Assembly: GCF_963678635.1 (NCBI RefSeq)
Contig: NC_087064.1
Coordinates: 3,942,411 to 4,006,410, forward strand
DNA length: 64,000 nt
Source: Symsagittifera roscoffensis
Taxonomy: Eukaryota; Xenacoelomorpha; Acoela; Convolutidae
Direction: 5' to 3'
Both the position numbers and the translations under genes were made by a program. Positions 1 to 12,298 of this stretch are shown piece after piece (the first letter of the stretch is position 1; each line of letters begins with the position of its first letter). The notes beneath the pieces are model-generated. The model made no database searches. It was not told where the DNA came from and saw only the letters and a list, made by a program, of their open reading frames with translations.

Positions 1-343
1 CTCAGATAGCAGATTACTTATCTGGCCGAAACCATCTAGTTGTGGGATATGTTCCGATTGTTGGAATTGTGGGCATGCTTCTGACGCCTGTTGTTTATAG
101 ACTGTCAATTTAAAAAAAGAATTGATTTGTAAATTTACAGGCGAGATGACAATTCTTCGAAAGCGACAATTCTTCGGTAGTATTAAGAGAGAGCAACAAT
201 TTTCACTAACCCAGGCTGAGGTGTTTGACTCATATGATTCGACCGAAACGGTCAAACGATGTCCGTCTTTCGTCAGAAATTAAGACGAAGGCTAAAGTCG
301 AACCAAGGCTAAAGTCTAACAAAGACGAATAATGAGCCAAATA
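1..343. other. intergenic, no gene seen
   Basis: No reading frame with coding character or splice context is visible. The last 100 bases contain short direct repeats around GGCTAAAGTC and GGTCAAAC that lead into the minisatellite that follows. Confidence 0.6.
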
Positions 344-551
344 GGGTCGAGTCCTGGGTCAGACAGGGTCAAGTCCTGGGTCGAACAGGGTCGAATCATG
401 AGCCAAACAGGGTCGAATCATGGGTCGAGTAGGGTCAATTCATGGGTTGAACCGGGTCGAATCATGGGTCAAACAGGGTCAGACGGGGTCGAATCATGGG
501 TCGAACGGGGTCGCATTTTGAGTCCGATAGGGTCAAATCATGGGTGGAAAA
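344..551. repeat. 22-bp minisatellite, about 9 copies
   Basis: Nine head-to-tail units of 22 bp starting GGGTC follow one another, with consensus close to GGGTCGAATCATGGGTCGAA. A single 9-bp partial unit interrupts the array at 476-484. Copies differ at a few positions. The array stays open in one forward frame, giving a 22-residue period (66 bp, three units), which explains an apparent 150-codon ORF over it. That frame is a by-product of the repeat. Confidence 0.9.
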
Positions 552-1136
552 GTGAATACACTGAATTTTTGTCGGACTTTTTTTGCTCGAAAAATTGTAA
601 AACACATGCAAGTAGCAAAGTAGTCCAGCACTTATGTGTTTTTAATGTGCAGTTAGCTAGACCAAAACATTTTCTGATTGTATACAGGATCGACACGAGA
701 AGGCCTACAAATGGTCCCAACGTCAAATCTAAGCATAATTTTTGGGGCACCGACAAAACTGTCACCACAAAAACACTAAGATAGAGTGCATCAAACCATA
801 TATAAACCATTAAAATGAAGACACGAAAGCAAATCAACAGGCCAACTAAATCACAAGCACAATTACCACTTACTCTGAAGCTAAAACTTTTGTTGGATTT
901 TTTGTTTCGCGGTTATCGATCGGCGCGAAGCACGCACCATCAGACCACTAGTCGAAATTTTAAGCTATTATTTGTAGCTTAAGCTACAAATAGAAGCCTA
1001 AAAGTTTACCCAGTTCTTGGCGATTGGTGTTTGCGCCGACAACAGCCAGGTGTTTTGGTAAACCGTTTGTATTTCTTTTCCGTATTGCTAAAATTCCCAA
1101 AAAAAGACAACTCGCATTAAAAATTATCTCACAATA
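552..1136. other. intergenic, no gene seen
   Basis: AT-rich sequence with short overlapping ORFs on both strands and no domain, splice or codon-use support. Confidence 0.5.
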
Positions 1137-1138
1137 TA

Positions 1139-1938
1139 CCCGGGTTGACCTCAATACACCGAAAATGCTTATCATACAATTCCATACAACAAAAATCATT
1201 ATCATACAAATTCATACATCAAGTGTATGGAGAAAATGCTTTTCATACAATTTTCATACATTTTCGAAAAACAATAGAAAAAAATTCATACCATTTCTGC
1301 GGTTTTTTGAGAACAGTTGAACAGACTGGTGACAAAAAAACTGATTTTAAATTTTTTTTGAAAAAAATGCTTAGCATACAATTTCCATATACGACACGAA
1401 AACTTTTCCAAGTAATTTCCAAGAAAATATTGACTTTTTTTTCTTTTCACTTAATTTTTTTTTGCAAAACGCTGAAAATTACTATTTCTTTTGTATGGCG
1501 TGTTTGTGTATGTATGCCTTGACCAATGTCTGATAATTTGAAAATTCAAAAACTTAAAATAATCATCACTGAAAAATTTTTCCAAAAGTTAAAAGTTTGT
1601 TACTTTTGTTATATCATTTGTGAAAGACATCTGGAAAACAATTCAGGCCGTTTTTTGTGCATTGTAAAAGTAAAACCGTCCAACTTTTGGTGCTTTGAGT
1701 AACCAAGGTCTTTGTCACTTGTGTTCGGTTGCAAACACAACCCAAAATTTTTCAGAAAATAAACTTAGAAACAAAAAACAACTTTTTGGTTTATGGAGAA
1801 AATACCTATCATACAATTTCCATTTATGGGAAAACGTTTTTCATACAATTTTCTGTACGTATGGAATTGTATGGAGTTCTATGGAAAGAAATTTTCCATT
1901 TATGAGAATTGTATGGTAAGCATTTTGGTCAACCCGGG
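1139..1938. mobile_element. TA-flanked inverted-repeat element (MITE), 800 bp
   Basis: The left end reads CCCGGGTTGACC and the right end reads GGTCAACCCGGG, an exact 12-bp terminal inverted repeat. Both ends are flanked by TA. The similarity continues inward (AAAATGCTTATCATACAATT on the left against the complement of the right). TA target duplication is the hallmark of Tc1/mariner-type insertion. No transposase is encoded, so it is non-autonomous. The interior repeats the motif CATACAATTTTC many times in both orientations. Confidence 0.75.
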
Positions 1939-1940
1939 TA

Positions 1941-2950
1941 CTCACCACTGCAGTCGCGCCAACGTGTGGCTTGGTTCTGTCCAGCTGGCAACACGTATCA
2001 GCGCGATTACGACAAGTCAGGTATTTTCTTTAACTTGTTGTTGGTGCGAGTTGTTTTTACAAAAAAAACAGTGAATTGTCGCTTTTGAACAGTTTTCGCC
2101 TCACAGACTTTACAATCTGTACAAGTTGTTCACAAAAAAATGACGAAACATGCGTAACTAGATGGAAACTTACAATCTTAAGTTATACAAACAAATTATG
2201 CTCGGACAGCGCGACTTGCAATCCTTTGTCACAACCGTACGGCATCCATATTTTTGCTGAGAGGCCCTAAAGCTTTTCTAAAGATCCTTGGAACCGATAT
2301 TTACTCTTCCTGATGAAAAAGGGGCAAAAAGATGCACTTTTTAGTCACAATCATAAACATTTAAAAAAAATTGGCACATTTTTTTATAGATTAAATTTTG
2401 CAAAGCTTTTTGATTCATCTCTGACCAGAGTGCTTTTAAATAATGATTGTATTCAAAATTCAGTTTTTGCTGCATTAATAGACACACCAATTTTTAAATT
2501 TGTTTTTTCGACTTTCCTTGAAAAAATTTTCCTCGGTGTTCTTTTTCTTACAGATAAACTCCAGCATTCAACTGGCAATATCTGAAAGGTTTTTTGTTTT
2601 AGAGTCTGCAAAACAATAAAGCTTTAAGCTCCAAACTAAAATAATATCTATCTTTCGACCATTTAAAAAACTTTTTAAGAGGGTTTGAAGATAGCACGCT
2701 GTTTCATCTCATCTGATTTATCCAGATATTGCAATCTAGACGCATTGGGTACCGTTCTTAGTTTTTGACAAATTTTTGTATGAAAAGTTTAATAAACTTG
2801 AGCGTAAACAAAAGAGTTCGAACCTAATGATTGAAAAAATTATAGATAAAGATCGAACTATTTGATTTCCAAGTCAGTGATAAATAATAAGAGATGTCAC
2901 TGATATAAGTCAAAAGTGATTGAACAACTTAATAATCAGAACTGGCGCAG
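1941..2950. other. intergenic, no gene seen
   Basis: AT-rich DNA with only short non-coding-like ORFs (for example 2313-2585, Phe/Leu/Lys-rich). Nothing supports a gene. Confidence 0.5.
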
Positions 2951-2956
2951 TGATGT

Positions 2957-3331
2957 TTTATTGTTCCGACTTTCGTAACAAAAGTAGCGGAGTATTTGTG
3001 CTCGGGTGGGTTTTTTTCTTCAGAAAAATTTCAACTTTTTAACTAGCTTTTTTTGACAATTTTTGTTATCATTCTAAAGCTATTGTTGTATTGAGCTTAA
3101 ATTTGAAAAGATATTTCACCTGTGATTATAGTTTGTAAATCTTTCACAAAACACCCTCGCCAAGCACTGGGTAAAGTTTTTCGTAAAGTTGTGAGGTTTA
3201 AAGATTGCCATTTTGGCCAACTTTCGACAAGCAATGCGCGATATATTTTGCGCAATGAACGCGTAAGCGGAGGTTTAATCCGTCTTAGAAATCGTTCCAA
3301 ATTGGTTCAAGAAAGCTTATAGGTCACCTTT
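2957..3331 (-). repeat. dispersed repeat R, copy 1 (partial)
   Basis: This stretch is the reverse complement of 40500-40835. Shared blocks include GTTCCGACTTT, TGTGCTCGGG, TTTTTAACTAGC, the ACCTGTGATTAT / ATAATCACAGGT region, and the segment around CGCGTAAGCGGAG. A further partial copy of the other end of the family is at 12956-13195. The family is not identified. Short ORFs over it on both strands are not conserved as protein. Confidence 0.7.
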
Positions 3332-5684
3332 GATTTGTTAATAGGAGCAAAACTTATCACTTTGTACTTAATATGGCGCGTGACAAGGGATATTTTTTAG
3401 AGAATCTCAAAATTTTTCAACTTACGTTTTTTTTTTGCTTAACTGAACTGTTAATAACTTTTTTAACTTAACTGCTATTTTCTCTTTAACAGGGGTAACT
3501 GGCTGCAATTTATGTTGATCAAAAAGACGAAAAACTTTTAAATGGAATTTAATGTCCATGTCTTTCCGGCAGTATTCGAATTTTTTATACATGCCTTGCA
3601 ATGAGATAGGTAACAAAAATTTTTAATATCAAGTTCTGGTACTTTTCATGCAGTTCGAAAAAATATTGAAGTTAAATTAGTTTGTTATCTCACTCACCTG
3701 TAAACGAAAATTTGTTTGGGTTATCAAACTTTTGAGAAAAGCATTTTTTCAAAGTTTTCCTCGTCGCTTAAGATTCATCAAATCAACTCCAAAAGTACTC
3801 AGGTAATGAGTCTAGTTACAAAATTTTCCTAAAAATCCAAAAACCAACAACTAAAAAATTTGTTCTTATGAAACTTTTCAAAAGAAGTTGATTGTTATCA
3901 GAAACTTTTTTTAAAGGGAAAAACATTCCATTTAGTCGCGAGCTTAAACCGCTCATTATACATTGCTAAACTTGTGTTAATTGTAAATTTGAAACTATTC
4001 ATAGTTTCAGCCAGAGAAAACATAATACAGCTTAAAATCAGTTGCCTCTTTTTCTCCTCTAACCTCGCAAGAATACCTATATACATTAGATCTATTGAGG
4101 CTAGGAAAAATTAGAGTAAGATAAGGATTGGTATAAGACTAAGAAGTTGCACGAATCTATACGGCCTAAAATATGATAGTTCGACGAACAGTCGGCGTAC
4201 CCTGTCCGAAACTATTCTATCAGAAGACCACCCGGACCTAAACTCATTCGAAACTAAATTGAAAACATACAAAGTACTATGTATTTTTAACAATGAGCCT
4301 CAAATTTTTAAAAATCAGCAAATCGTAAGAGTGCTTTCAAGGAACGGTTGTTTTGAGTTTTGACAACGAAGTAGGGCAAAACGACGGAGAAGGAAAAAAT
4401 ATAAGGTTCGATTGGCTCTCGATTCGTTTGGTTTTTCGACGGATGGCATCTATTTGTTTTAGTTGCACTCATTCTTCTGCATTCACTAGCAAATAAAAAC
4501 TCGATTCGCAAAAATAGTTAATCAGAAACAGGTACTACATAGTATACTTCTTCCCAGCTCCCTGCTAATAATTTCTAAAATGAAATTCAGGGTATGTTGT
4601 TACATCAACCCATTCAAAAGTTTAACAAATGAAACTTTTTGATGCCTTATTCCATGCACACAGCCAGTTTTTTCCAAATAATTTCATGAAAAATAATCTG
4701 GCTTTTTAGACAGGTTTTTCATATTTTTGATAAATTGAGCTCAAATACAAACAAAAACTTCATCTGCGACGATTTTTTTTTCTGTAAGAAATGAGGATTT
4801 GAAAATTACTATTTGGCCGACTTGCGATGAAAAATACGCACAAAACTTTCAATTTCCAATTGATGCGGTCCAAATAATTCAGCTAAAAATTCATTCAAGC
4901 TATTGATATCCAAAGTGTTGTGTTCTAGATGCAATTCTGATCCATTTTTAGACGGCATTGCTTGAAAAAATTTACTATTGCGTGGAAATGCAGGAAGTTA
5001 TACTAGATACTTTGAAGAGTTGTCGGAACATTCAAAGCTTTGCCCTGACACGAGCAGTCTGGTTTGATTGTCTCAAAAATCAATTTAATTCAAATCAACA
5101 TTTCAGTTCAAAACAATTCAGGTAAAAACTGCTGCCGGCTACAAAAAATTTGCTAGAACAGCAAACATCCGGTTTTTTTTCTATCGCAAACGTTTATGTC
5201 AAAAAGTAGTTTTATGTTCAGTTTTATTCTACTTTGTATACTTTGACACTAATACAAAAGACTTGGAATTTTGATGTTTAATTGATTGACAAATGATGAG
5301 AGATGTGGAAACAACAAAAAAAACTGAATGACTAAAAAATGCCGGTTTCGTAAGCAATGATGTAGCATTGTTTTTTTAATGATCAATTTGATCAAAAAAA
5401 ATAGTTTTGTCAAAAATTAACTGTTTTTTTTTGAAACTTTCTTTTTGGCCTACTTTACATGTCAACTTTTGAAACGCTGCTTAAAATTTATGGAAAACAC
5501 AATTGTCCTTCAAGAAATTGTACAACTAATTTGAAATAATTTTAAATCAATGCTCCTCTGAGCTTTTCTCAGGAGATATGAATTAATGTCTAATTGTCTG
5601 TGTCCAAGCAAAATTTGATCGATTAATCATTTTTCCGAAAGTATAATCAAGTTGAAGAAGTTTGGAAGATTTATTTGCGGGCGC
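3332..5684. other. intergenic, no gene seen
   Basis: About 2.3 kb of AT-rich sequence with no conserved domain, no splice-supported exon and no clear repeat boundary. Several 60-70 codon ORFs occur on both strands at the frequency expected by chance. Confidence 0.5.
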
Positions 5685-5915
5685 GCGCCAAAAAACACCA
5701 ATTTTTGACCGACATTTTTTTTTAAAACAAAGGGCTAGAAAACTTTTGTTTGCCTGTTTTGTGCGCAAAAAAATTGGTTAGATTAGGGTTCTTTAATGCA
5801 CTGGGAGAGCTCGGAATATCAATTTGGTCAAAATAAAGTAGTCGCAAAAATGTTGACAATTTTTTGAAAATCCACTACCCCCCCCCCTCTCCAGAAGATC
5901 TTAGATCTGCCCTTG
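5685..5915 (-). mobile_element. hAT-like MITE, truncated copy
   Basis: The right end (C-rich run, then AGATCTTAGATCTGCCCTTG) matches the complement of the CAGGGGCGGATCTAGG terminus seen in full copies at 7930 and 58373. The preceding 170 bases align with 8151-8316, including the GCCTGTTTTGTGC block and the TTTTTTGAAAAxCCACTACCCCC block. The left terminus is missing. Confidence 0.7.
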
Positions 5916-7929
5916 CTTCAATTTTGTCGGAAAGAGTTTATGGAACCAGTTTTAATTTTGATGTGTTTTTAAAGATTTTTCGAATTTCATCTTATTTTTT
6001 GTTTAATTAACAACTTGTTTAGTTTTCAGTTTTCACCTGACTATTTTGACCAATGAATGAAGAAAATGACGGTTTCTCTGCAAACAGAAAAGATTGTTTC
6101 AACTGACAGCTTTTATTGTGAAACCAAAACTATGCAGGAGATTTAAGATGGGATGTCAGCAGTGTCTTCAAATTTCGTGAAAATATTCAAAAAACGAAAT
6201 TTGATGACCAGTTTTTCTCAACACTTAAACAACTTTTCGAATCAAAATGATACTCAACAAAGACTGATCAAGTATCAGGGACACACATATTGCGAGTTTC
6301 TCAGACGCTCTTTATTTTGTCTGCAATAGTCCACTAACTATTGATATAGAAAATCATGATAAAAATATATTTGTGAAAGTTAGCGCATCAATTTGATATA
6401 AAAAATAAAAAACACAGTGAAACTCTTTATTTTGTCTGCAATAATCCAATAACTGTTGATTGGAGAAAATCATGATAAAAAATATATTTATAAGTAAAAG
6501 TATTTATTAGCGCATCATTAAAGCATCAATAGTATTTATTACGCATCAATTTGATTTAAAAAAACTGTTTTCTATAAAAAGGGTTTCTTATTGTCTAAAT
6601 TACATGCGAATTTTGAAAAGCTGCAAAATGTTCATAAAAACCTCAATTCTTGTCATTCAACAATTTTTTCATCAAAATTGAAATAAAAAGTAAATGCTCT
6701 CAGAATTCTGAACTTATGTCCCTTTATCTTTGTTTAACCAAAATTCGGTTGTTGTCATAAAGAAAATAAAAGTGAAGAAGTATAAAAGCTGAGACGATAT
6801 GTTTTTGCCATTTCAGGAGTAGCGGTTGTGGTATATTTTTCAAAAATTTTGGATGTTACTTACCCATTCGAGACATCCGAGTTCTTTTCAGGGGCTTCTC
6901 CATCCCTTTCTTTGAATTTTTTTTTATTTTTCTCCGCCACAAGCCAAAAAATTTTGCATGCACGCTTTTTATAGAAAGATATAAATGTTTGACAATAATT
7001 TATTTCAAACCATAGTATATTTTATGTAGAAAAAGTCTAAAACAACTTTAGTTTGATATATTGCTAACAAATATATTTAAAAGTACCGTTTTTCTACAGA
7101 GATTTCTATTTATCACAAAGTTTGTCCCATTTTTTGTTTAGTTGCTTCAATTCCACTAAAATATCATCATCGCGTCCAAAAAATAAATTTCAAAGTTTTT
7201 CGAAAAAAAAATTTCTTTAAATGAAAACAAAAAAATACAAATCGTGATTAAATCAATTGAAGACTTGTGAATAAAACAATTTAAAATTGTGAAAAAATTT
7301 TTGAGTGGAAAATGAAATTAAATTAAAAAGATGTATATTAAATTATTTTTGTATCGCACAAAAAGCGAAGCTCAGTTTTGCGTCTGTGAATAAATATGGA
7401 TAAATGTTCACCCAATTTTGGCTTAACAAGCTTAAAATGACCCGCTTTCTTCAATTGACGTGAATCACGGTATTTGAATGGAAAAAAAACATTCTCAGTT
7501 AGTCATAATCTAAAGTCTGATTGCAGATTTGCTTAAAATAAATCAATAAACGATGTTTGACAAACAAATTGCTTACCCGCTGTCGTAAGTTTCTTTTGAT
7601 TTTGCTTTTTTGTCGCAAAGAATTCAAAATTTAACCCAATTTTGAAGAAAAACTTCGAAAATGCCTTGTTGTTATGACTTTCAAAAAATTGCCATTGAAG
7701 GAGAAAAAAAATTGAATGTTCTGCATTCTTCGATTTCTTGTGATAACAATGCGTGAAAAAATATTCTTTTCGGTAATTATGACTGTTTCATTTTAAAAGA
7801 ACTTTTGAAAATTACTTTTGAAAACAATTTTAGAAAAAAGTTTTTATTATTTCGATATTATTCTTGAAAAAATTTTGAATAAATTAAAAATTTGCGCCAA
7901 TTGACATTCGAAGAAGTTTCATCCTAATG
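5916..7929. other. intergenic with internal duplications
   Basis: No gene is visible. Bases 6310-6420 and 6424-6555 are an imperfect tandem duplication, each holding CTCTTTATTTTGTCTGCAAT, AAAATCATGATAAAAA and GCGCATCA. Bases 6022-6183 are repeated at 8412-8580, so this block and the adjacent miniature element were probably duplicated together. Confidence 0.6.
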
Positions 7930-8316
7930 CAGTAGTGGATTTAGGGGTGGGGGCGGAATTCGTCCCCCTGCTGCTTCAAAATGATCCCCTCTTTGTACAA
8001 TTTCGAGATACTTATTTTTTGCTGACGGACCCTAAAATTTTTCTTAAAGCGACTTGGGCGCCGGGCGCCAATATGTACTAAATTTGAGGGGGAGGAGTTG
8101 TACTAATTTTTTAATCAAAGTTTCCAAAAAAATCCTTAAAAAACTTTTTTGGCCTGTTTTGTGCACAGAAAATTTGGCCAAAACTGGGTCTTTTTAATGC
8201 TTTGGAAAACAAAATTTGCTCGACCTAAAAAAAGATCGACAAAACTTTTGACAGTTTTTTGAAAACCCACTACCCCCCTCCCCCTCCCCTTCAAGGAAAT
8301 CCTAGATCCGCCCCTG
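7930..8316. mobile_element. hAT-like MITE, full length (387 bp)
   Basis: The left end CAGTAGTGGATTTAGGGG is an imperfect inverted match of the right end (complement CAGGGGCGGATCTAGG). The flanking octamers TCCTAATG and CCCTAATA agree at six of eight positions, as expected for an old 8-bp hAT target duplication. C/G-rich runs sit just inside the termini. No transposase frame is present. Confidence 0.75.
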
Positions 8317-9279
8317 CCCTAATAATTGGGACAAGTTTTTAGCTTGTTGTGTTTTAAAAAATCAGTCGAACTCCAGAACTTGCTCTTGTTTTTTTTTTGT
8401 TTGTGTAAGATGCTGTTTAGTTTTCAGTGTTCGCCTGACAGTTTTGGCGGATTTCAAAAAAGAAAAGACGGTTACTCTGCGAACAGAAAAGAAGTTTCAA
8501 TAGACAGCTTTTTTTGTGAAACTAGTGTAATGCAGGAAAATTAAGTTGGGATTTCAGAAGTGTCATCAAATTTCGTGAAAAGGTCTTAAAATAAAACATG
8601 CAGTCCAATTTTTTCAATAATTTTTTGTATAAAAAACTTAATGAACAAAAAAATTCGAACCGTTAAAATGAAGTAGAAAGGATGAAAAATTGAGCTTTAA
8701 GGAAGTTAATAAGACCAAATGAATTATTTGATTTGAATTCTGATGAATTTTTTGTTTTCAGCATCAAAGATAAAAAACCAAATAAATTATTTGATTTGAA
8801 TTCCGACCAACTTTTTGCTTTCAGCATCAAAGATAAAGTCTTTTAAATATTCGGCGAAGAGCTTACGTCCGATCCAAGAGCATTTAGGAAAAGAACGTAG
8901 AACACTTCAGCCAGACATTTCTCAAAATTAAAATTGAAAACAAATTATAAATTGAGTAATTTCGTTTCCGACCTTAAGTTGAAAATCTTGAACTTTGTTC
9001 ACAATGAAAATCTGTTACAGGAACAAAGATCGATCCATAATGCTTTTTTTTCGATGCACAATTCTTTCCAAAAACTCTTTCTCACCGCATATTCGTTGCA
9101 TCATATTCAAAAAGTGTTAAACGAAACCATCAGTAATTTTTTGTTTTATCTGGTTCTTGTACTCAGTTTTTGCTTCTATGAATTTCTCGCTGGATATCAG
9201 AATTTCAGAATGAGCTTCCTAATAATCAAGGTGATTTGCTTCAACAGTTTTTCCATATTATTCTCGTGATTCTTTATAA
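8317..9279. other. intergenic, duplicated segment, no gene
   Basis: Bases 8412-8580 repeat 6022-6183. An imperfect direct repeat of about 75 bases (AAATxAATTATTTGATTTGAATTC) lies at 8716-8840. The 111-codon ORF at 8934-9269 is Phe/Leu-rich with no recognisable domain and is treated as chance. Confidence 0.5.
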
Positions 9280-10271
9280 TTACCCCCCCCCCCCCAACCA
9301 CCAAGCAGACCAAGTTGAGATCCTCCTCTACCCCAGCGCTCAATTAAAGAGCTCTTTTCTGATTGGCTCAGAGTCGAACTCGGAACCAATCGAACAAACT
9401 ACCCGCTAAACTGCTTTGGGGAGGTGGGAGGACGTTAACTTGGTTTTTGTTGTCTTGGGTGTTACACCGCTGGGTTGGTTCTGTTACACGGTCTAGATTA
9501 ACTTTATGGTAATTCGAAAACTGTTTAAAAGTGCTTTAATCTGATTGGCTAAGCTGAGTAACAACAAAGCAAAAGCGCTAATTTCAAAAAGGGGCTCTTA
9601 ACAAAAATTCTGGTAAGTTTAGGAAGAAGAAAAACAGAAATAAACCAGCTCTGCAATAAATAATAACTTATAGAGTTTGGTACATTATTTTCTAAATTTT
9701 ATTTAAAATAACCACCATTAGGATTCTACCACGATATTACATGTTAACTTCTTTTCCGGAATTTTTGATAAGTGCCTCTTTTTAAAAATAACGTTTTAAG
9801 GTTTTGCTTTGTAGTTACTCAGCGAAACTCAAAAAAAATGTGCCGAATCCTATAAGTTGTTGTGTATTGCAGGGCTGGGTTCTTTCTATTTATCTTCCTA
9901 TACTTATCAGATTTTTTGATGAGAGCCTCTTTTTAAATTTTACATCATTTTCAGGTTTTTGTATTTATACTCAGCTTAGCCAATCAGATTTAAGCACTAT
10001 TAAACAGTTTTAAAGTGCTACCATAAAGTTAATTTGGACTGTATAAAAGAAAAGACCCAGCGCTTTCACACCCAAGACAAAAAAGGCTAAGTTGCCATCC
10101 TCCACGTCCTCCCCCTCCCACTCCCCCCCCCCGCCCCAATGCAGTTTAGCGGTGAGTATTTTCACTTGGTTTTGAATTCGATTCTCAGCCAATCAGAAAA
10201 GAGTGTTGTAATTGAGCGCTGGGGTAGAGGAGGATCTTAATTTGGTCTATATATGGGGGGTGGGGGAGTAA
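9280..10271. mobile_element. foldback / long-TIR element, 992 bp
   Basis: The first and last 280 or so bases are imperfect inverted copies of each other. Shared blocks in inverse order are TTACCCCC/GGGGGAGTAA, GATCCTCCTCTACCCCAGCGC, GCTCTTTTCTGATTGGCT, CCGCTAAACTGC, the AACTTTATGGTA block, and TCTGATTGGCTAAGCTGAGT. The centre holds further short inverted repeats. No protein is encoded. The structure fits a foldback or MULE/MITE-type non-autonomous element. The target duplication is not clear beyond TTA/TAA. Confidence 0.75.
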
Positions 10272-12230
10272 ATTTTGTACTTAGTTACGCATACACCTAC
10301 AAGGTCAAATTTGTACCCGCAGTAACGAATCTCCCAATTTTGCAAAAGTTGGAAATAGTTAAAGAGATCCAGATCTTTAAGTGCTGCGAGTAGAGTTCAT
10401 GGTCTGGCGTCCAAAACATCAATGGTCTTGACCAAATCAAAGAATCTCAGCTTCGAGCGCAAGATTATGTTTTCGGAAACACGACTTTAGTTTTGAGATT
10501 GATCTTCGGATTCTTGAGTGTGGAGAATTTGAAGTGCGATTAAGTCCAATTGATGTTCACAAGTGCTAAAGCCAACATATTACATGTTTAAACAAGAGCT
10601 GATCTGCTTTCGGAGTCTTGTATCAATAAACAAATCAACAATATTTTTATTGCGGTGGCAACTTGCGCATATTTGAAATTGATATTTTTGTTTGACTAGT
10701 TTTAATGCCCAATATTGGCAATTATTAAACAATTTTTGACGTTTTAAATCAATTTTCATTGGTAATATTTGAAAAGCAAATTCCTTAGAGTAACATTTGT
10801 GCGAAGCTTCCAGATTTAAAGATGTTTCAAATCCCAAAAAAATGTCGGTTTTTAAATTAAAAACTTATTTGCCATATATAGCTTGCAAAAAATTCATTGC
10901 TTATTTGACTGTATGAAGATTTTCATTGAAAAGTACAATTATTTGATTGTGAAAATCTGTACAAAAAGATAGAATTCATATTTGGGTGATAAGGTCAAAT
11001 TTTACAAAAAAAAATGTCTATAAAAATGATAATATTAATTCGCTTCATGTTCTGTCATAATTTGTCATGTTAAATGCCAGTATATTACGAAGATAAAACA
11101 TTTTATTTCGCTGTGTCCGTTTTCAGCAATTTTGCGAATGTCAAAAAAAAGACGGAAACAAAATGGGAAAATAATTTATTTATTTAATGTCCACAAGACT
11201 AAATTTGTTAGTACAAGGAAGCGATTAATTAGATTCCTCCCCATCTATGTTTGTAAATGTATCGCTTGATTTTCATGCGAGCGGCCCTCAATATTTACTG
11301 TTTTTTCCCAAATAGCTCTGAATTTATTTTTTTATTTACTCCCAGGCATAATGGAGTAACTTTTTTATTGCTTTTTCTTTTGTCAACATGGACAACATGT
11401 AATCTGGACACGCTCCAGGAAATGTGAGGAGTTTTCCCAATAAATCTTCAACCGGTACAATAAAATGTCTGTTGAGGCGCATCCAATCGGAGCCTTTTAA
11501 AAGTATCTTTCCCAATCAGATAGCAATACCTGTTGTGCTAGCAAGTCTGTGATCGGATCACTTAAACTATCCCCCTTTTTTTGCAAAAGGGGGAGATGGG
11601 TGAACTAGATATTCAAAGTGCACATCACATATACTTGACCGTTAAATCAGTTCTTGATTTGGGGGGGGGGGTTCTTTACTAAGTTCCCTAAGGGAGGGCG
11701 AAATGGGAGTTGAAGAAACCTGGGTGATCACTGAAAAGATTTTTTATACTAGTTGAAATCTCAATAATAAAAAAAACGAGGAAAGAACTGTTCGTGGTAT
11801 CTTGCTATTGCAATAATCGGAGCCCAGTTTCAGTAACCCATTTGCTGGGTAAAAAGAACCGAATGTTACCAAAATTAGATACCACAGCGAAAAAAAGTAT
11901 CTCGAAAGAAATCAACTCGATTGGAACAACTATTCCCCAAAAAGAATAGCCTATGTTGGATCTTTTTTGTTTCTATTGTAATTTGACTCCAAAAAATTTA
12001 TTTGAATACACTCATTTGATTACGCTAGCATTATTTACGCGACAACCATTTCAAAAATTTCGCTTTATGGTATTTTGTCGCAATATGTAAGCAATATGAA
12101 GATTCTTCGATATTTTGTAACTCTTATTTGACCCAGTTTACATAAGTACTAACCAAATCCAGAAAGTTTCTGTTTTCTGATGAATAAAACTGATTTTTAG
12201 CACAATGTGACAGTTGTTTATATAATTTTT
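10272..12230. other. intergenic, one weak coding-like patch
   Basis: Mostly AT-rich with no gene. One forward frame from about 10394 to 10543 is open for 49 codons with fairly even amino-acid use and ends in a stretch loosely like an F-box core (LRLIFGFLSVENL). It has no start codon and is preceded by a stop, so at most it is a decayed fragment. Confidence 0.4.
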
Positions 12231-12298
12231 TTTCTTTTGAAGCATGTTTTTTTCTTTTCAAGCATGTTTTTTTATTATTTTGAAGCATGTTTTTCGAT
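12231..12298. repeat. short tandem repeat, 3 units
   Basis: Three near-identical units of 22-25 bp carrying TTTGAAGCATGTTTTT follow each other. This is a simple tandem repeat with no sign of function. Confidence 0.8.

Noticed and set aside
332..784. 150-codon ORF with repeated GRIMSQTGS-like units
   Set aside because: It is the translation of the 22-bp minisatellite and its flank. There is no domain and no splice or conservation support.
8934..9269. 111-codon ORF ending in a hydrophobic stretch
   Set aside because: Phe/Leu/Asn-rich composition typical of AT-rich non-coding DNA, with no partner exon or family.
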